Positions 10,492 through 25,100 of a DNA stretch of 64,000 nucleotides are shown one piece after another. Numbering within the stretch: position 1 is the first letter of the stretch; each line of letters opens with the position of its first letter. The stretch comes from Xiphophorus maculatus (taxonomy: Eukaryota > Chordata > Actinopteri > Cyprinodontiformes > Poeciliidae): positions 29,577,084-29,641,083 of the forward strand of contig NC_036462.1 in the NCBI RefSeq assembly GCF_002775205.1. Reading direction: 5' to 3'. The notes under the pieces were generated by a model. The model did not search any database and was not told where the DNA came from. It worked only from the letters and a program-made list of their open reading frames with translations. A program made the translations under genes and the position numbers.

Positions 10492-12120
10492 AGGGAAACA
10501 GGGCTGTCATCATCTACTCGGCTATTTTAAGGAAACCTGAGTTATTTCTGACTTAGGAAGCTGAAAGCCTTTCAGTGGAGGACTGACTGATACTCGCATC
10601 ACACTTTACAATTGTCCTAGTTTCTAAAAATAAGAAGTGTAGCTCGGAAAAAAACTGCCTCGTGGGATTTCTGTGGGAGATTTCAGTATGTAGATTACTT
10701 CGGTGTTGTGAAATGTCACAGTTTCAGGTTTGTGGCACAATATTGTGAGCTGGCTCTTTGGGTGGGGCTGGAGGGATGTTTTTGTTTCCACCAATAGGCC
10801 AACAGGTTTTTTAGTATGAAGCAGCACTGCAATTCTGCTTTTTACGCAGGTACAAGAAATTGATGCGTGTTCATTAGTGATTGATCGACGATGAACAGAA
10901 TCAAATGCATGGAAGGAATTTATCCAGGATGATTCAGCTTTGCTCTGTCTGCAGTTGTTGTCATGTTGTTCCTTCACACGATGAAGCAAATCTTCATACT
11001 TTTGATATGGCGGGAGTTTCATGTGATCTAGTTAAAGTATCAAATTCTGGTTTTCGTCCTTCTTTCAGGGCTTTGTTTAGAGCAGCGCTGATTGACTTTT
11101 ACCATATATTGACTATAAAGGAAAATTAGTTGTGTTACTCCTCACCTCTTAAACCAAGCAGTTCACAGTTGGTGCCAGACTTCACTTGATTTCAATCATT
11201 TTTGAGAGCCATAGTTGGAGAATATTTATATTTCCCTATGGCGTGAGTGTTGTCTTTTAAAAAATGGTCCGATAAGAATTTACCCTACTGGAACCTTTTT
11301 TCTTTTAAGTCTAACTAGAAGACACTGGGTTATGAAACGCTGCCAAGACGTGTTTTTTAAAGTTGAGCTTCTGATTCTTGTCTTTTTGATTAGTTTTCCT
11401 TATCTTCCTGAGGAAAATGAGGGGACATGTGCAGTGGGATGTTCACGTCTGACATCATCACTGTCACTTTTGGGTGATTTTCCCTTTTTATACAAAACCT
11501 AGGCTTGCTGAATTACTACAGCAAGCCCAAGTTAAACGGCTTCTTCTGCTCCCCGTTTAACTGTTAATTAAAATGTTTGCTCATTGCTTTTATTAATCTT
11601 AACAAATGCTTGTTTTTGCCCGTTCTGAACCTGCAGCAAAACATTTTTCTTCCAGATTTTCTTCCTTTTTCTTAATGAGATCTTCAACTTTTAATTAGGA
11701 TTTTAAGTGACATGTTGAAGTTGCAAAAGGGCAGCAGTGATTAGACAGCAACAAGTTATTCAGGGCTTTTACTGAGTCAGTACGTAGCTTTTGATTCCTT
11801 TAAATACCATCTCACACGGGAGAACAATGCCAGGAATCCGCTCCAAATTATGAATGAGAGCTTCATTGAGCATGAGGCATTGTTTTTAAATGTAGAGTTC
11901 AGACGCAGTGAGTCACAGGGGCTGCGATAACTTTTGGAATCTGCTGAAGAAAACTTAAAACAGCAGTTTTACTCCACCATTTTTCTTTTTGTATTCCTGC
12001 AAAGAAATAACTGTTGGAGACAATATGACCTTTAATAATAGTAGAACTGTACCATTGCCACTTTGTGTAGCAATAAACACTGAAATGTACTTACATTAAG
12101 TTATTATCTATTTATTTATT

Positions 12121-12404
12121 CAAGTTTTCCTCCAGAAAACTTGCATAAAGCACGGTGGTTGGGTGCTAGGGCAGTCGTTCGTTCAGCGGCTCGCCGTGTT
12201 TTTGATTTAAAAAATGTTTAAAGTTGACAGGAAATTTGAAAATGTCACTTGATAATTATGTGTTGTTAAAAGTTTGGAAGAAGAATACCTGAACACCAAC
12301 TATAAATCCTTAAAATGCAAACATTTAAAAAGACTTCAAAAAATAAGCAATACTTACCCTGGTGGAGGCGCAAGTAAAGCCTGGTGACCCGCCAGGCTTA
12401 TAAT
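12121..12404 (+). mobile_element. MITE copy 1 (same family as 29302-29592)
   Basis: It aligns along its length with the element at 29302-29592. Shared blocks include AATGTTTAAAGTTGACAGGA, ATCACTTGATAATTAT-type sequence and AAGTAAAGCCTGGTG.CCCGC. The left end is CAAGTTTTCCTCCAG; the right terminus is lost into a short CTTATAAT repeat. Confidence 0.7.
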
Positions 12405-12905
12405 GCTTATAATAATGGCTTATTAAAGGCTTTTAGGCTTATAATAATAATGTTATATTATTAACAGCAAAAGTTTGCAGAAAACAGAAATGCAGCAAGC
12501 AGGACTTCCAAAGTTTGTTTTTCTGTGTCTGTGCTTTGTCCCGCCCCCATTATTTCTATCCAGTGGGAGCAATGATCATTACCCACATAGCTTCGTTTAC
12601 AAATTATAGTCCGTATGCTAAACAGTTCACAATGTGAAAGCGAACTGCACCAAATGGAAAAAAAAAAGTTTGCTTTTGGGCCGGACCAAAGGACTTTCCT
12701 GGTGAGTATACAACGCAAATGATTGAGTCCAGGACAAAATTCATTTACTAAAACCTTTTTCTTTGGTTTTAGGGATACTAAAAAGAGGTTTTAGTAAATG
12801 GGAACAAATGAAACTCAAAATTTGAATGAATTTTGGCTACAGTCACTCTGCAGGCAAAAGTAGCCCAAATCTGGCTTTCTAGGCCACGTGTGACCCATTT
12901 CATCA

Positions 12906-12938
12906 GACTTTTCTGTCACTTTGTGTGACAGAAAAGTC
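12906..12938. repeat. Perfect 14-bp inverted repeat
   Basis: Arms GACTTTTCTGTCAC and GTGACAGAAAAGTC, separated by 5 nt. Confidence 0.8.
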
Positions 12939-15900
12939 ACACACTATACACTGGAGGAGGCAGGAAGCGGCATAATCAAGTGTAAACAGTGGACAAAACA
13001 AGCCTGGCAGACATTGGGACTGCTTCTCTATTTAATCGTGTCCAACAATGCTAAGTACAAGCTAATTACAGCAGGAGTCCGGTGGTGTTCGCATTAAAAT
13101 CATAATGTAAACATCCACACAAAGAAAATCGGATCTCGGCCAAAAACAAAACCAAGCATGAGGTTCTGCAGTGTGAAACCAGGCAAAGAGTTTTTCACGC
13201 TCGCAAACAGTGAAAGTGAGACTCTGTTGGCTCCCACAGTTTTCTGTCTGTCACAATCTGACTGACGCGTGATTAACCGGAAATACTTTGCAGCATGCCG
13301 GAATTCAAATTACCAACAAGTCCTATCAAAGCAAAGAGAAAATATGCGACATGGTTGTCCTGCAGAAATTTCTGTTGTTTTCTGTTAGCTTGGGCTAACT
13401 CTTACTCTACACAGGGACAGCTGTTAGAAATGCTACCAATGCTAAGCACACCAATTGTGCTTAGCGTTAGCATAAAATGCTAAAGATTGCCTAAAATGTG
13501 AACTCTGGCATGCTTTCATGTTCGTTGTGAAATATGAAAGTCCTGTTTAACAGTAAGGCTGTGTGATGACTTTTGCTTTCACATCACATAGTGTGACACT
13601 GCCTCCGGTCCTTTGACAGGCTTCGCAAGGATCCCAACTAATTAAGATAAAAGGTCGCTGTAAATCAGAACCTCACAGCAGTTATTATTTCTCTTTTTAA
13701 TGGGTCCTGTAGAAAAATTTATTTTCTATTGATATGATGGACTTTTATTATGTTTTATGGTGTTCACAAAGAGAAAAATTTAAAAAAAAAGTGATGCAGT
13801 TTGTCTTGACATTCATATAGAAAACTGTTTCATAACATAAAGGGTTTTGCTGTATTTATCGGTTTTTAGAGACGTAGACAGATACTGATCTGTAACACTC
13901 TGCTGTGTTGCGGCGGGACGGGGGGAGTCTTAGTTCTCTCTGAATATTTTATTGTCAGAGACCAAGTTTTCGGCTTATCCAGAAAGTAGAAAGAGTATTT
14001 TGTCATTTCTATTTCTGAAAGAGGAATTCAAAACCTCATCAGCTAGTCAAAGCTTTACAAAATCAGCCATCAGAGGTCAACTATGAATCTTTTACCTGTA
14101 CATCTCTAGCTGGTTTTAAAATGACGATGCACATTTAAAGGACTGCGCATGGATTTCAAACAGGTTTGAGTTAATATAAAGATCCTGAACAGAGAAGAAG
14201 CCAGTATTTAAAAAAAAGAAAACAGTATTAATAAAGCCACCTAAAGTTGCCATGTTGGGACTGCATTCGGAGAGCCGTGTGTTTCGGAACCCGCACATTT
14301 TGTTCATTGTATGAAGTAAAATGAGATCCAACATCCGGTTTGAGCTGCATCTAGAAATCGGTTCTGGTGCTTGAGTTTCAAAGAGCAGAGGTGATTGTGA
14401 ATCAAGTTTCATTGTGGCCCGGGAGCCATCGTTTTGGCTTGGAAACCCAGTTGAAGGTCACAGTGGCTTTTGTGGGGAGGCCATGGGTTTGCGCCTTTAG
14501 ATCCTCTCTGTGTCCAATGTGGGAAAGCTTGAGAGGCCCCTGGCATCTCCTGTGAGAAACCCCACAAAGCAGCAGACACGGAGCAGAGCTTCAATGACTC
14601 ACCAGTCTCGCTCATTAAAACAAGTGAGTTTTCTTGATCCATTCATTCAGCCTGATGGGCCAGAATCATCATCACAGGCTTAATAAGAGACAGCGCGGTC
14701 ACTCTCGCCCTTGTAATTAGCCGGAATAGCAACCCCACGCTTTTCGTCATCTTTTTTATCAACTCCGCCAGCTCGTGAATGAAGCCAGCGGGAACACAAA
14801 CCGCACCAGCAGGGAGTAGTATCCCTCAGAAAGGGAAGTCCAGAGGATTGTGGCTGTTGTATGTGGCACCAGGGACATATAATCTGTGGTCTGTTTCGGA
14901 GCAGGAGTCCTCGCAGGCCTGAGTTAGTCGTACTTCGGTCTCCCCTGAAGAGAAGCATTCACAGCGATCCTGTTGCCTTAGACCCCCCCCCCTCTCAGTG
15001 AAGACATAGAAACAGTATTAATATGCCATGAATGGAGACAGACAGACGGGCATTATCCAGCACTGCAGCAGCCAGTGGAGCAGGATGCCTTGTAAGAAAG
15101 CCAGAGGAAATATTTCTCTGCATGAATGGTAAGTCCCTTTGATAAGAACTGCTTGTGTCATATCGGTGAGGCGATGGAGTCAGCCCAGCCTCCATCTCTC
15201 CTGAGGACTTTCAGTACATTGTACTTTGTCTTCCAAGTGATCTTAATGTAGATCGAAAACCCTCAAATTTTCAAACGCAGGATTTTGTAAAGTTTCGACT
15301 TCGACTACTGCCTGATTTCTGTTTGAGACGATGCAATATGAAGATATGAGGATCGTCTTAAACACTTTTCTAATCTTCCTGCTGTAAGCAGTGAAAAGTT
15401 ATTCATTTTATGAGCAGGGGTAACATCACATTGCTTTTCTGTCCACAATAATATTTCTCTCTGAGCCTGTTTAAACGGAAGACATGGCTCAAAATCCAGT
15501 TTCCGTTGAGCTTTTTTCATGTTTGAACTTGATTTTACTTTTTTTTTTTTTAGCTCTGAACTGAACTATGATAAAATGGGTAGAGTAAAAAAAAATCAGC
15601 TTCCTTTTGTGACAACATCTATACTGAAGAGTATTGTTGTTTGTGAAGTCTGGTAGTTCATGGTGGGCTGTGATTGGGAATAATGAGTAGTGTTGGGCTA
15701 TATTTTTCTCATTTAAAACATGACCAAATGTAATCATAAGCAACAAGAAGTCTTGTCTCCAGAGATCCGTAGAACACTTTAGGACTCTAATCCCTTCAAA
15801 TATAAATTTTAACCAAATTTCACATACGGTACTTAAGTTATTTACTGCATTGCAGATTTTGTCACAGTGGGGTCTAAGGTGACAAATAAATCCACAGCAA

Positions 15901-16282
15901 CCAAAATCACCACATTTTGAGTGCGGCCACCATATCAAAAAGCATCCTATGCTGATCCCAATGTCGTGGCCTTTTTGTTGTCATGGAGATGTAATTGGAC
16001 TTCCTTTATATTCGTCCTTTAAATGTTCCTTTTACTGCGTGAATGAAATGGGACGGGAAGAGCCAGGCCCTTTCACAACTGTGTGATTGCGCTCCAAAGA
16101 GCCAGAGGAGGATTTTCATCAGCCAGCGGAGCTCATTAAGCACGAGAACCCCCACAGCAGCGTGAACCTGCCGCAGACCGTTCTCTGTGTCGTTGATGAA
16201 ATTACCATGATACAGGAAATCTTAAGTTTTTTGCTACTTTTAGAAGATGTGAACATCAACTGTGTTATCTCACATGGCTCAT

Positions 16283-16333
16283 AATATGCAAAAAACATAA
16301 ATTCTTCCTGAGAATTTATGATTATTGCATATT
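16283..16333. repeat. Nested palindrome
   Basis: Inner arms CATAAATTCT / AGAATTTATG around a 5-nt loop, and outer arms AATATGCAA / TTGCATATT, separated by 4-nt A/T bulges on each side. Confidence 0.75.
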
Positions 16334-19300
16334 TTCTGATCCCCATAGGAACAATTGTGGGACATGAGTAAATTTGCACATTAGAATTTACCAACCATTT
16401 TGGAACATGTTTTAATTTGAAAGGTTGATCTGGACATAGCAAGATGAAAGAAATTCAAAGCTCACATGTTTTCTGACTGACAGGCGGTGGAGGAATTTTT
16501 TTCAGGAGTCACAAAAAGAAGTTAAGCATTTTAAGCTCACGCTCCGATTCACTAAATCCGTGTCGGGCCATTAAACTCCCTTTCACAATACAAAATAAGC
16601 CTATAAACATCTACTTCTTACAACTGAGAAAACCTTCAAATAAACTGAAAAGACTTTTAATTGTTTTACTTTGTGTTGCTATCAAGGTGTGAAGAAAAAT
16701 CGTAACTCAAGTAAGCAAAAAATTGGACAAGGATGCATCTCTGCATTTTAAATTGCAAACAATGATTTTTTTATTTTATTTTTGCAAACAAAAGGGTTTG
16801 ATAAATGGCACTCCCTTTAGCAGATGTCTAAAATTAATAATGTTGATGGCAGAGATGGGAGAAAACAGCATGCATTATATAAATCACTCTGCTAGTGACC
16901 GGAATCAGTTGATTTTCAGATTAGTTTGACTTTTTTTGTTCTTTCGGAAACTCCTCCAACCGGAGACCACTGACTGAGCTCTAACCTGCTAATACTGCCT
17001 TCACCTAATAACTAAAAATAATAATAATAACATAAAACAAATGCTCTCCTGTACTTTCTTTGTTGTAAATGTCTTAAAACTATCACGCTCTTGACATTTT
17101 TATGAATTTACAATTGCTGTAAAATCATATAGATTGTAAGATGCAAGTATCTGTACAAATAAAACCCTGAAGAAAATTACGGAACTGCTCATTTACCCCT
17201 TATCAGATGACAGCGTAATAACTTTTGTCCTTTTATTTTACAGCTCAACAAAATGCAATATACTCCGAGATATATTTTTCTTTAAGATTATTTAAAAATA
17301 AATATTTCCATGTTGGTATACTGCCATGATTGAAAATTAGTACACCGTGGAAATGATTGTGTGTTTTTCAAGCACAGCTTAACACATGAATGTTTAAAAT
17401 AACTTTATAAAATATTTAAAAAAATGTAACGCATTTCAAATCTTAAAGCGATTTAACTTCTGGTGAGCAACAAATAATTTCTTCTTTATGTGCCTGAACC
17501 TCTCCGCAGGCGCCAGTGATGGGAACGCCGTCAGTCAGTATTTTGATCAAACGTCAGATGTTTAGCTTGGCGTACCTGACTGTTAAAGTGAAACTCAACA
17601 TTTTGGTGATAAAAGATTAAAAAAGATCTCAAAATAAAAAATAAAAAAAATTGTTTAAAACTAATTGTCAAAAATAACCTAAAAGGTTAAAATAAAGTAA
17701 CCGTTTGTTGTAACACATTCATGTTTAAAAGTGGCTCGGCTTTTTCCTTCCTCCTCTTCTCTGCAACCTCTCACTGATGCTGAAAATGACAGACATTTCT
17801 TCTGCCCAAGCAAATCCTGCCCCAAAGCATAGAAACTTGTGTTATTGTCAGCATTGCTTGTTGGCACTTATGTGCTCAGTGATCGGGAAAAAGATTGGAT
17901 TTGTAATTTATGAGGGTCTAGTCACCGATCAGAGCCGGTCAATCATAACATCAGCCAATGTCCAGGTGATATCTCTGTATGCGCGTCTCATTTCAGTTCA
18001 TGAAACTCCGAGTTGGACTCAGTCATATATGGCTTCTTAAAACTTTTTTTTAAATGAAGCATCTTCACAGCAAGACGGAAAGATGCAAAAACTGAATTTT
18101 AAAAAAATGCCGCAAAAATGACAAAAACTTTTTTCAGCAGTTCTGGTGGAATTAGCAGGAATTATCTGTAAATACTTAAAATTGCATAAGAAGTAGCACC
18201 TCACGCAACAGCTCTAAAATATTCTGATTAATACACGTCGCTTAAAATTATTCCCTTAAACAGACTTGAAAAATCAGGTTTTTTCTTTCTTACCCATTAA
18301 AGCCATGAACGTTTGTAGCTTAATAAGGTATATCATTTAATGCATAAATTAAGATAATCTTGTAAATCCTTGCTGTGGTATTCAATCAGCTTCCTCTGTT
18401 TAAAAAAAACCTCCAGTAGTATCTCTTTTGCATTATGTATTCTTTAGGAATTGAAAATCTAAATCAGTCAAAATCAGAATTAGCTGGTCGGACCGCAAAA
18501 CCTCTTTCAAGCCTCTTTGCTGCCTATGCACAGTGCTGCACATGAAATCTGCTGCAGAAGTCTCTATTATTTTTACATCGGTAACAGCGGATAAATCCCC
18601 TGTAGTGACTTAGTTGTTGGCTGTGCAAAATGCTTTAAAATAATAATAATAAATTAAGGACAAAGCTCTGGAAAGTTGCATGGAGCTAGCTAGTGTAGTT
18701 AAATAAATGCAGACAGTTCTGTTATTCTAAAATGTTCTCTCTTATTATCTTTCTACCGTCTGCGGTACCATTAGTTACGCATCAACTATGGATTAAAAAG
18801 AGTAACTCAGTGAATAAGTATACAAACATCCATTTAATCAATGCTTTTATTTACTGCCCACCCTCCGTGTGAATTGCACAAACACCAAGAGTGCACCAGA
18901 ACCTAAAAGTGTCCCAGATAGAAGCACTTCCCCAATCCCTAATAAATAAATGATGTCCTCCATCAACGTATAAGACGGCTGAAAAAAGATTGCCTGCATT
19001 TACGCTCACACAAACTGGAATATGACATCTTCTAAAGAGACCACAGCACATTAAGATTCATCTCTGGGGAGAGATACTCTTGGCGCTACACAAGCTTCTA
19101 GATGGGAGGGGGAAACAAAAAAAACAACAAAAAACAGAAACCCTCCTGGGTCCGAGCAGCATCTGGGATATAGAAGTTAGCAACAGGATTGGCACATACC
19201 TTTTAACACCAACGCATCTCTCAGCCTCAGCACATTGCACACCAGAAACAATGACTCATGGTCCCTTATGAAAAGGTGACTGGAAAAAAAGCTCGGTGGC

Positions 19301-21024
19301 GACAACACCCATCTGTGAGATTGAGTTTATCCTGACACTCTATAATGCTAATTTGATGAGAGGTCAGTTTGTAGAGACGGATAGTAAGAGTTGAGCTTTA
19401 GAAAACTTGTTATGAAGTACATTATTTGTCTTTCAGGGACAGTACCTCCTCTACAGGGCTTCTTTTTAAACAATTCTTATAAATGCTTTTGTTTAGTTAA
19501 AATATTTGCAAAGTTTTATACATTTTGCTGGTTCATTTTAAGCTAAAAAGAGTCAACAAGTATGTCAGCATAGAGCAGATTTACAGTGGTATTCATTCAT
19601 ATTCATTTTATAAGACCAAGTTTAGTGGACATGCTGATGAAGTATCCAACCAGTTTTGCTAAATCTACTTTAACTTTAAAAATAATAGTCAGACTCAAAC
19701 TAAAGAGTTAGGAAAAATAAATTTTCAATTTGAGGACATGTATTCAGTGGAGGATAGAAAACCCTCAGTTCAGAAATGCATCCCTGTTGCCACATTTATT
19801 TGGCGCCCTTAAATATATTTGTAGAATGTGGTTGAAACTGGTTTCCATGGCTACTCTATTAAAGTTCTTATGGTTAGTAATAGCTCTTTAAAATGAAAAT
19901 ACTATTAAAACAGCATGTCATAGCTGTGAATATTTGAACTGTTTTTTTGTGAACTAATTTGGTTTCTTTGTGCAAAGCAACTTAGTGTAATCATCCAAAA
20001 TAAAACTAGAATGCCTGGAAAACGTACTAATTTTTTTCCCTATTTATGTCAGAAGGCGTCCCTAAAAAAGTTTCATATTAAGAAGTATGATCCGCCGTCC
20101 AACGCTGCTGTTCTTGAATTTCTAATCCACAGTTTCAAATGCATGAGGGGTTGAATTGTTTTCTGGAGGCAGACAATTGTCGGCTAAGTGGAGGCATGGG
20201 TTAGTGATGGAGAATTGGAGAGCAGCAATTGGATTTGTAGGTTAATAGCATCCTCATTGACCACATAACTTGCTCAGCAGGCCCAATTGGTAGCTCCAAA
20301 CAGAGGGGGGGGAAAAAAACACACAAAAAAACAAAAAAAAACAAAGTGTAAGCAGCACCATGAATGAGCTCAGTTCCAAACGGCAGAGCCTCAGATTCTG
20401 GCAGCGTTGGAGCTTTTAGCGCCCAGTTCATCCTCTGCCCACTGATGCCATAATCCTAGATGTAAAGCGTCGGTTTGTTTGTGTGCGGCAGCCCTGCGGT
20501 GTTTGGCTCAGCTCAGTGTCGAAAAAGCTGTTTTTAAGCATCACTGTAAGCAACGGCGGGCAGGCTGAATTATTCCAGGGTCAAGACCGATTAGATCCAG
20601 GGATTATTGCAATGCAGTTGGCCTCTGGGATAAAAAAAAAAAGAAAAAAGACTTGACAGTTTCCTAAACTGTTCAAGTCTCTCTGTCCCCCGCTGGCTGA
20701 GCCGCATATGAGCGTTGAATGGTTGAATAGATCCTCTGTTATAGAAGGAATCTTAGGGTGACACTAATTCTGGTTTTGGGCATGCTGTGAGCAAATAAAG
20801 CTCAGCAATGGGTAAATATTAATGGAGTAATGATGAAACATGAGCAGGAATTAAGATCACAGCGATGTTGTTTTTAGATATTATATCAGTTCTTGTAGTT
20901 TGTAGATTATGATGTTTGGTGAAGGGGACTTTCTTCTGTGCCAAGCTGTTGCTAATGCAGAATAAAATCTGTAGATTTTCATCATGACAAGCTTATACGT
21001 TTTATTGTTTCTGTTGGTTTTCAG

Positions 21025-21071
21025 GACCAAGTTGTGCGAATGAGTGACTGATGCCAACTTCGCTTCTTCAG
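21025..21071 (+). other. ptpra: Candidate 5' non-coding exon 2 of ptpra
   Basis: A pyrimidine-rich acceptor (GGTTTTCAG) and a donor (TTCAG|GTAAAC) bound 47 nt lying 1.1 kb before the first coding exon. The segment has in-frame stops (GAATGAGTGACTGATG), so it would be UTR. Mammalian PTPRA also has several 5' non-coding exons. Confidence 0.4.
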
Positions 21072-22150
21072 GTAAACCAAAGCTAACCCTGTGATCTCAT
21101 GTTTTTTTCCTTCTTTCTTCTTAAAGTTATCTTTCTTTAGATTTATATATAAGATATGAAATATTTCCTTGTGAAAAATATTTTATCATCAAAATTTTGG
21201 TTTGATTTTAATGCATTTTCAGTCACCGTTAAAATATTTTTCGAAGAGTTTTTTGGGGTTTTTTTCTTAAAATTTAAGGTTTTACTAATATTTGAAAACA
21301 AACAGCTGCATGATTGGTATTTGTAGCACTAAACAGGGTTGCTGAAAATGTTTAAAGCAATTATTGAAGTCACCTGTAATAATCAGTTGTCTGTCTTAAT
21401 TACTGTCAAAAAGGTCCCGGGAATAAAAGTCTTTAAAAAGTCAAAGTTTTCCCAAACATACACAAACAGCAACAAGATGGAAATAAACAATGGTTATCAA
21501 TATCTTCCCAGTTTACTTATCAGATTTATACTGACGTTAATGCCGATATGTTGCACTTCTGTGCCATTTTGTATTTCAAAGTGCTAAGTTTTGAGCTGCA
21601 AATTTGCAGTAGAACAAAAATGTGAACATTTATTGGGGAAAGTGTTTTGTAGAAAATATCGTCATTAGTAGAAAATTGCAGCACTCTGTGCATGTTCCCA
21701 TAGAATGTAGATAATTGTCTTAAGTCTGAGATTTCCCAAAGGCTGCCATCTTTTCCAAATCAGGCATATTCGAGGTTGAAATCTCAAAAAGATTCAAAAG
21801 AACAACTTTGCTCTGAATCGTGCAGCGTTCCTGTTACCTGCACGATTCAGTTTGATACCTGTTTGAACAGCTAGCATTCCTCTGTAGAGAATTTAGCTTC
21901 CCTTAGCTTCTTAAATCTTTGTCTTTAACCACTTCTAAATACTTTAACAAATTTCGCACTGAAGTGTAGTTTGTACAAACCGCTAATGATTAAGCATGAT
22001 GAGATTGACTAGTTTTGGGCAGTCAGACATAATCAAACTTAGAATTGTCTGATTTCTGTCACCACCTGATTTTTAATTACATCTTTGTTTTTATTGTAGT
22101 TTTTATTGATCGACTCGTGTCTTTTCTGTGTGCCCTCTCTGCAGGGCAGA

Positions 22151-25100
22151 ATGGGTGTGTGTCCCCTGCTCCTGCTTCTTGCTGTAGCCCTCGGGGCCGC
22201 AGCCCAGGATCCACAAAGCATCACAGGTATGAACGCCGTCCACCAAAAGCCCACTTACATGGTGTTTGATGGCTCACACTTACACACTTGGTCCTTTTGT
22301 TTTGTTTTATGCTCTTTCAGCTGCTCCTGCCTCACCAGCTCCCACAATTAAACAATCCAACTCGTATGGAACAACCATCCAAGGACCCACTACAGCCAAT
22401 CAATCAGCAACAAATTCACCAGTAAAAGAAGGGAGCAGTGCGACAAAAACACCTGAAAACAATGATTCCTCCAAAGACACACCGACAGCAGTTCCTACTA
22501 ATTCTTCAACAGCTACTGAGTTGAATGAGGCCTCGATTGGGTCTATTGCCAACTCAACATCGACAGTAAATTCAACCACCACAAGCATCACAAGCACCAC
22601 TATTACTACCACAACCACCACAACCACCACAACCAAAATCGAAGACAATAACGATAATGGTAAGTGCTTGCCACTTTGTATTTTTTTGTCCCATCAGAGT
22701 CAGGTTTGTCTTTCAAAGATCCAGCTGAAAGCGATCACTCAAACTTTATTGCAGCCTGATGTTTCCAGATACCCAAAGGTATAAAAATAAGACCAATAAT
22801 ATTTCGAAAACTACTTCAACTCTCGCATCACTGTTTCCAACACACACATTTGGGTTGATCTGTGCATCTGAGAGCTCACACCTTTTTTTAAAATTAATTT
22901 TTATTTTACAGTGTTTCTTTTGGTTGCTTTTCTCCCTTTTTGTTTTTCTCATCTGTGTAAACGTCAACTTGTATCAGCGTTTTCCAACTTTGTGGTTCAA
23001 GGATAGGCTTGTGATGTACGGTAGTTAAACATTTCTTTTTAACTGTGGACCTGTTACAGCTTACAGATGGAGCTTCACGCACATTACTACATAAATAAAA
23101 TGTACTTATCAAAAACACTGCAGGCCTAATTAATCCTTCTGAATAAGACACAATAATAGTCTACAGTCATATTTTGTAGCATAGAGCAAGAAGAAGTTAG
23201 AAATGAATCAAACAGACCAGTGGCAATCTACAGTTTTGGATGTTTGTGAGCACAGTCAAGATAGATAATCCTTAATGCAGACTTTTTTCTTTCTTTTGCT
23301 GCTTGCTATCTGATAAAACATTTGTATCACCCATCTCTAGCATATAATCTATGCAACCAGCCTGCTAAAGGATTTAAAGGGGGAGTGTTATGTAAAATCG
23401 ACGCACAAGGCAACCTTCTCCTATAACTCCCCCAATCAGCTCCTCCAGACCAGCAATTAGAAAACACCTGGAAGTAGCTCATCATGCAATCTACTTCTCA
23501 GCGCAGCACTCCTGTTAATACCATAATGAGAAGCATTGTTGTGACGGCGTGCTGTAGGCAGAATGTCAGAAGCTTCTTAAAGAGACAGAGACCCAATTTC
23601 AAGGTGTCAAATTTCTTTTAAGTCATGTTTGATACACACAGCATTTAACAACGGAAGGTAACATAGTAACTTGATTGTGCTATAAAATGGCAGTGTATGG
23701 CTGTAAAATATATACCATCCATTTAATACAAAAACTCTACAGGGTCGCCGTGTCCTGACATTTGAAGTGCATCTGAACACTGAACCGGCCGCTCTGACAG
23801 AACAGACAACTGGATTTTTTTTTTTTTTTTTTTTGACATCATGAAATGATTGGTATCCAGCTGCCAGAACCATCTTGTGTCTGAAGTTGTTTTGTTTTTT
23901 TTAAATAATAGAGGCATGTTGTTTTTTCCGTCTATGTCACGGATCACAGATGTTTCATCCTTGAGAACAGCAGATGTCAAACACATTTCATGCACCGTTC
24001 TCTAAATCAGTCCTCTTCAGAACATCTCCGTGCCTCCAGTGGTTCCTCAACGCCTGCTCAATTTGTGAAAGTTCACATCTGAAATCAAGTCTGATCAACT
24101 TGAATGATGATTTGAAATTGACTAGAGGCAGTTTAAAGATGGGTAAAGTGAACAAGGCTTTAAGTATTTAAGCAGATCGATAAAGGCTTTTTAAAAACTA
24201 AAAGCAGATCGTCTACGCTCATTGCTTGTGACATTGCTTGCGACCGTATGTCGCTGCTAATTTGTTTGATTGTGTGACTTAATTTTTACTTATTGTTTTT
24301 TGAAATAAGACCAAGTGATTAACCAAGTTTGGGTAATTGTACTTTATCTTCAGGTGATTTAACCACATCTGAATAAAGCACCTGAGCACACCCTGGTTTT
24401 AAAAGTTGATACTGTTTCGGCTGGATTTGGTTGAAGATTCTGATAAACCTTTTAGTTTTTAAAAAGCCTTTAATTATTAATGTTGTGTTTATATTGCTCA
24501 GATGCATTTTAATGTCTGAAAGCCTTTCTCAAAAAAGGTTTTCACAAGCAGACGAGGTTAGAGAAATTTCATATAAAATCCTGAGTGGTTTCTGTGTTAT
24601 TCATGCGGTATGGCGCTGCCAAGAGCAAGTGAGTGAGGCAAGCGAGCTCTGTGGTCAAGATTCAACCTTCAATATTTTATATAGGTGAAGATTTTTCTGC
24701 TTTTAGCCTCCGTTGTTTCCGTTCCGGAAATACCCTTACGTGATATTGCTTCATTTGGTCATTCATCCACAGAAACACCACGTTAACGGAGCCCTCCGCC
24801 ATCCGGAGAGCAGGCAGTCAAGGCCACAGCTTCACAAATGTATTTGTATCTCCCAAGTTTTCTAAACTTTGTCGTTTGCCACCACAATCTGTCATTAGGA
24901 TTATTTTTTTGTAGTTGTAGCACGTAACTGTGACATGAAAGGAAAGTTCATGCATCTCAAAACCATTTATTAAATAAAAATCAGCAAAGTGTGATGCATA
25001 TTTGTACTTTACCCCTTTTTACTCGATATCCAATAATTAAAATGTAAAGCAAACAATTGAATTCACAATAACCAAATTTGCAATTTCTCAGCTGATCTTT

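Larger units (their letters stand above)
8204..21024 (+). other. Large 5' intron (inferred ptpra intron 1)
   Basis: About 12.8 kb without a convincing gene. It contains a poly-G tract (8629-8648), a degenerate Tc1-like element (9099-10094), a CpG-rich segment with an unexplained minus-strand ORF (10258-10491), a MITE copy (12121-12404) and small hairpins (12906-12938, 13451-13475, 16283-16333). Moderately GC-rich, low-repeat patches near 14650-14960, 16080-16210 and 20460-20640 could be conserved enhancers. That is a guess from composition. Confidence 0.45.

Noticed and set aside
14680-14958. 92-aa minus-strand ORF
   Set aside because: No family match, no supporting splice context, and moderate GC explains the open frame. 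The region may instead be a conserved non-coding element.
22400-22648. Valine-rich minus-strand ORF
   Set aside because: Antisense shadow of the threonine-rich ptpra exon (ACC/ACA read backwards gives GGT/TGT/GTG).
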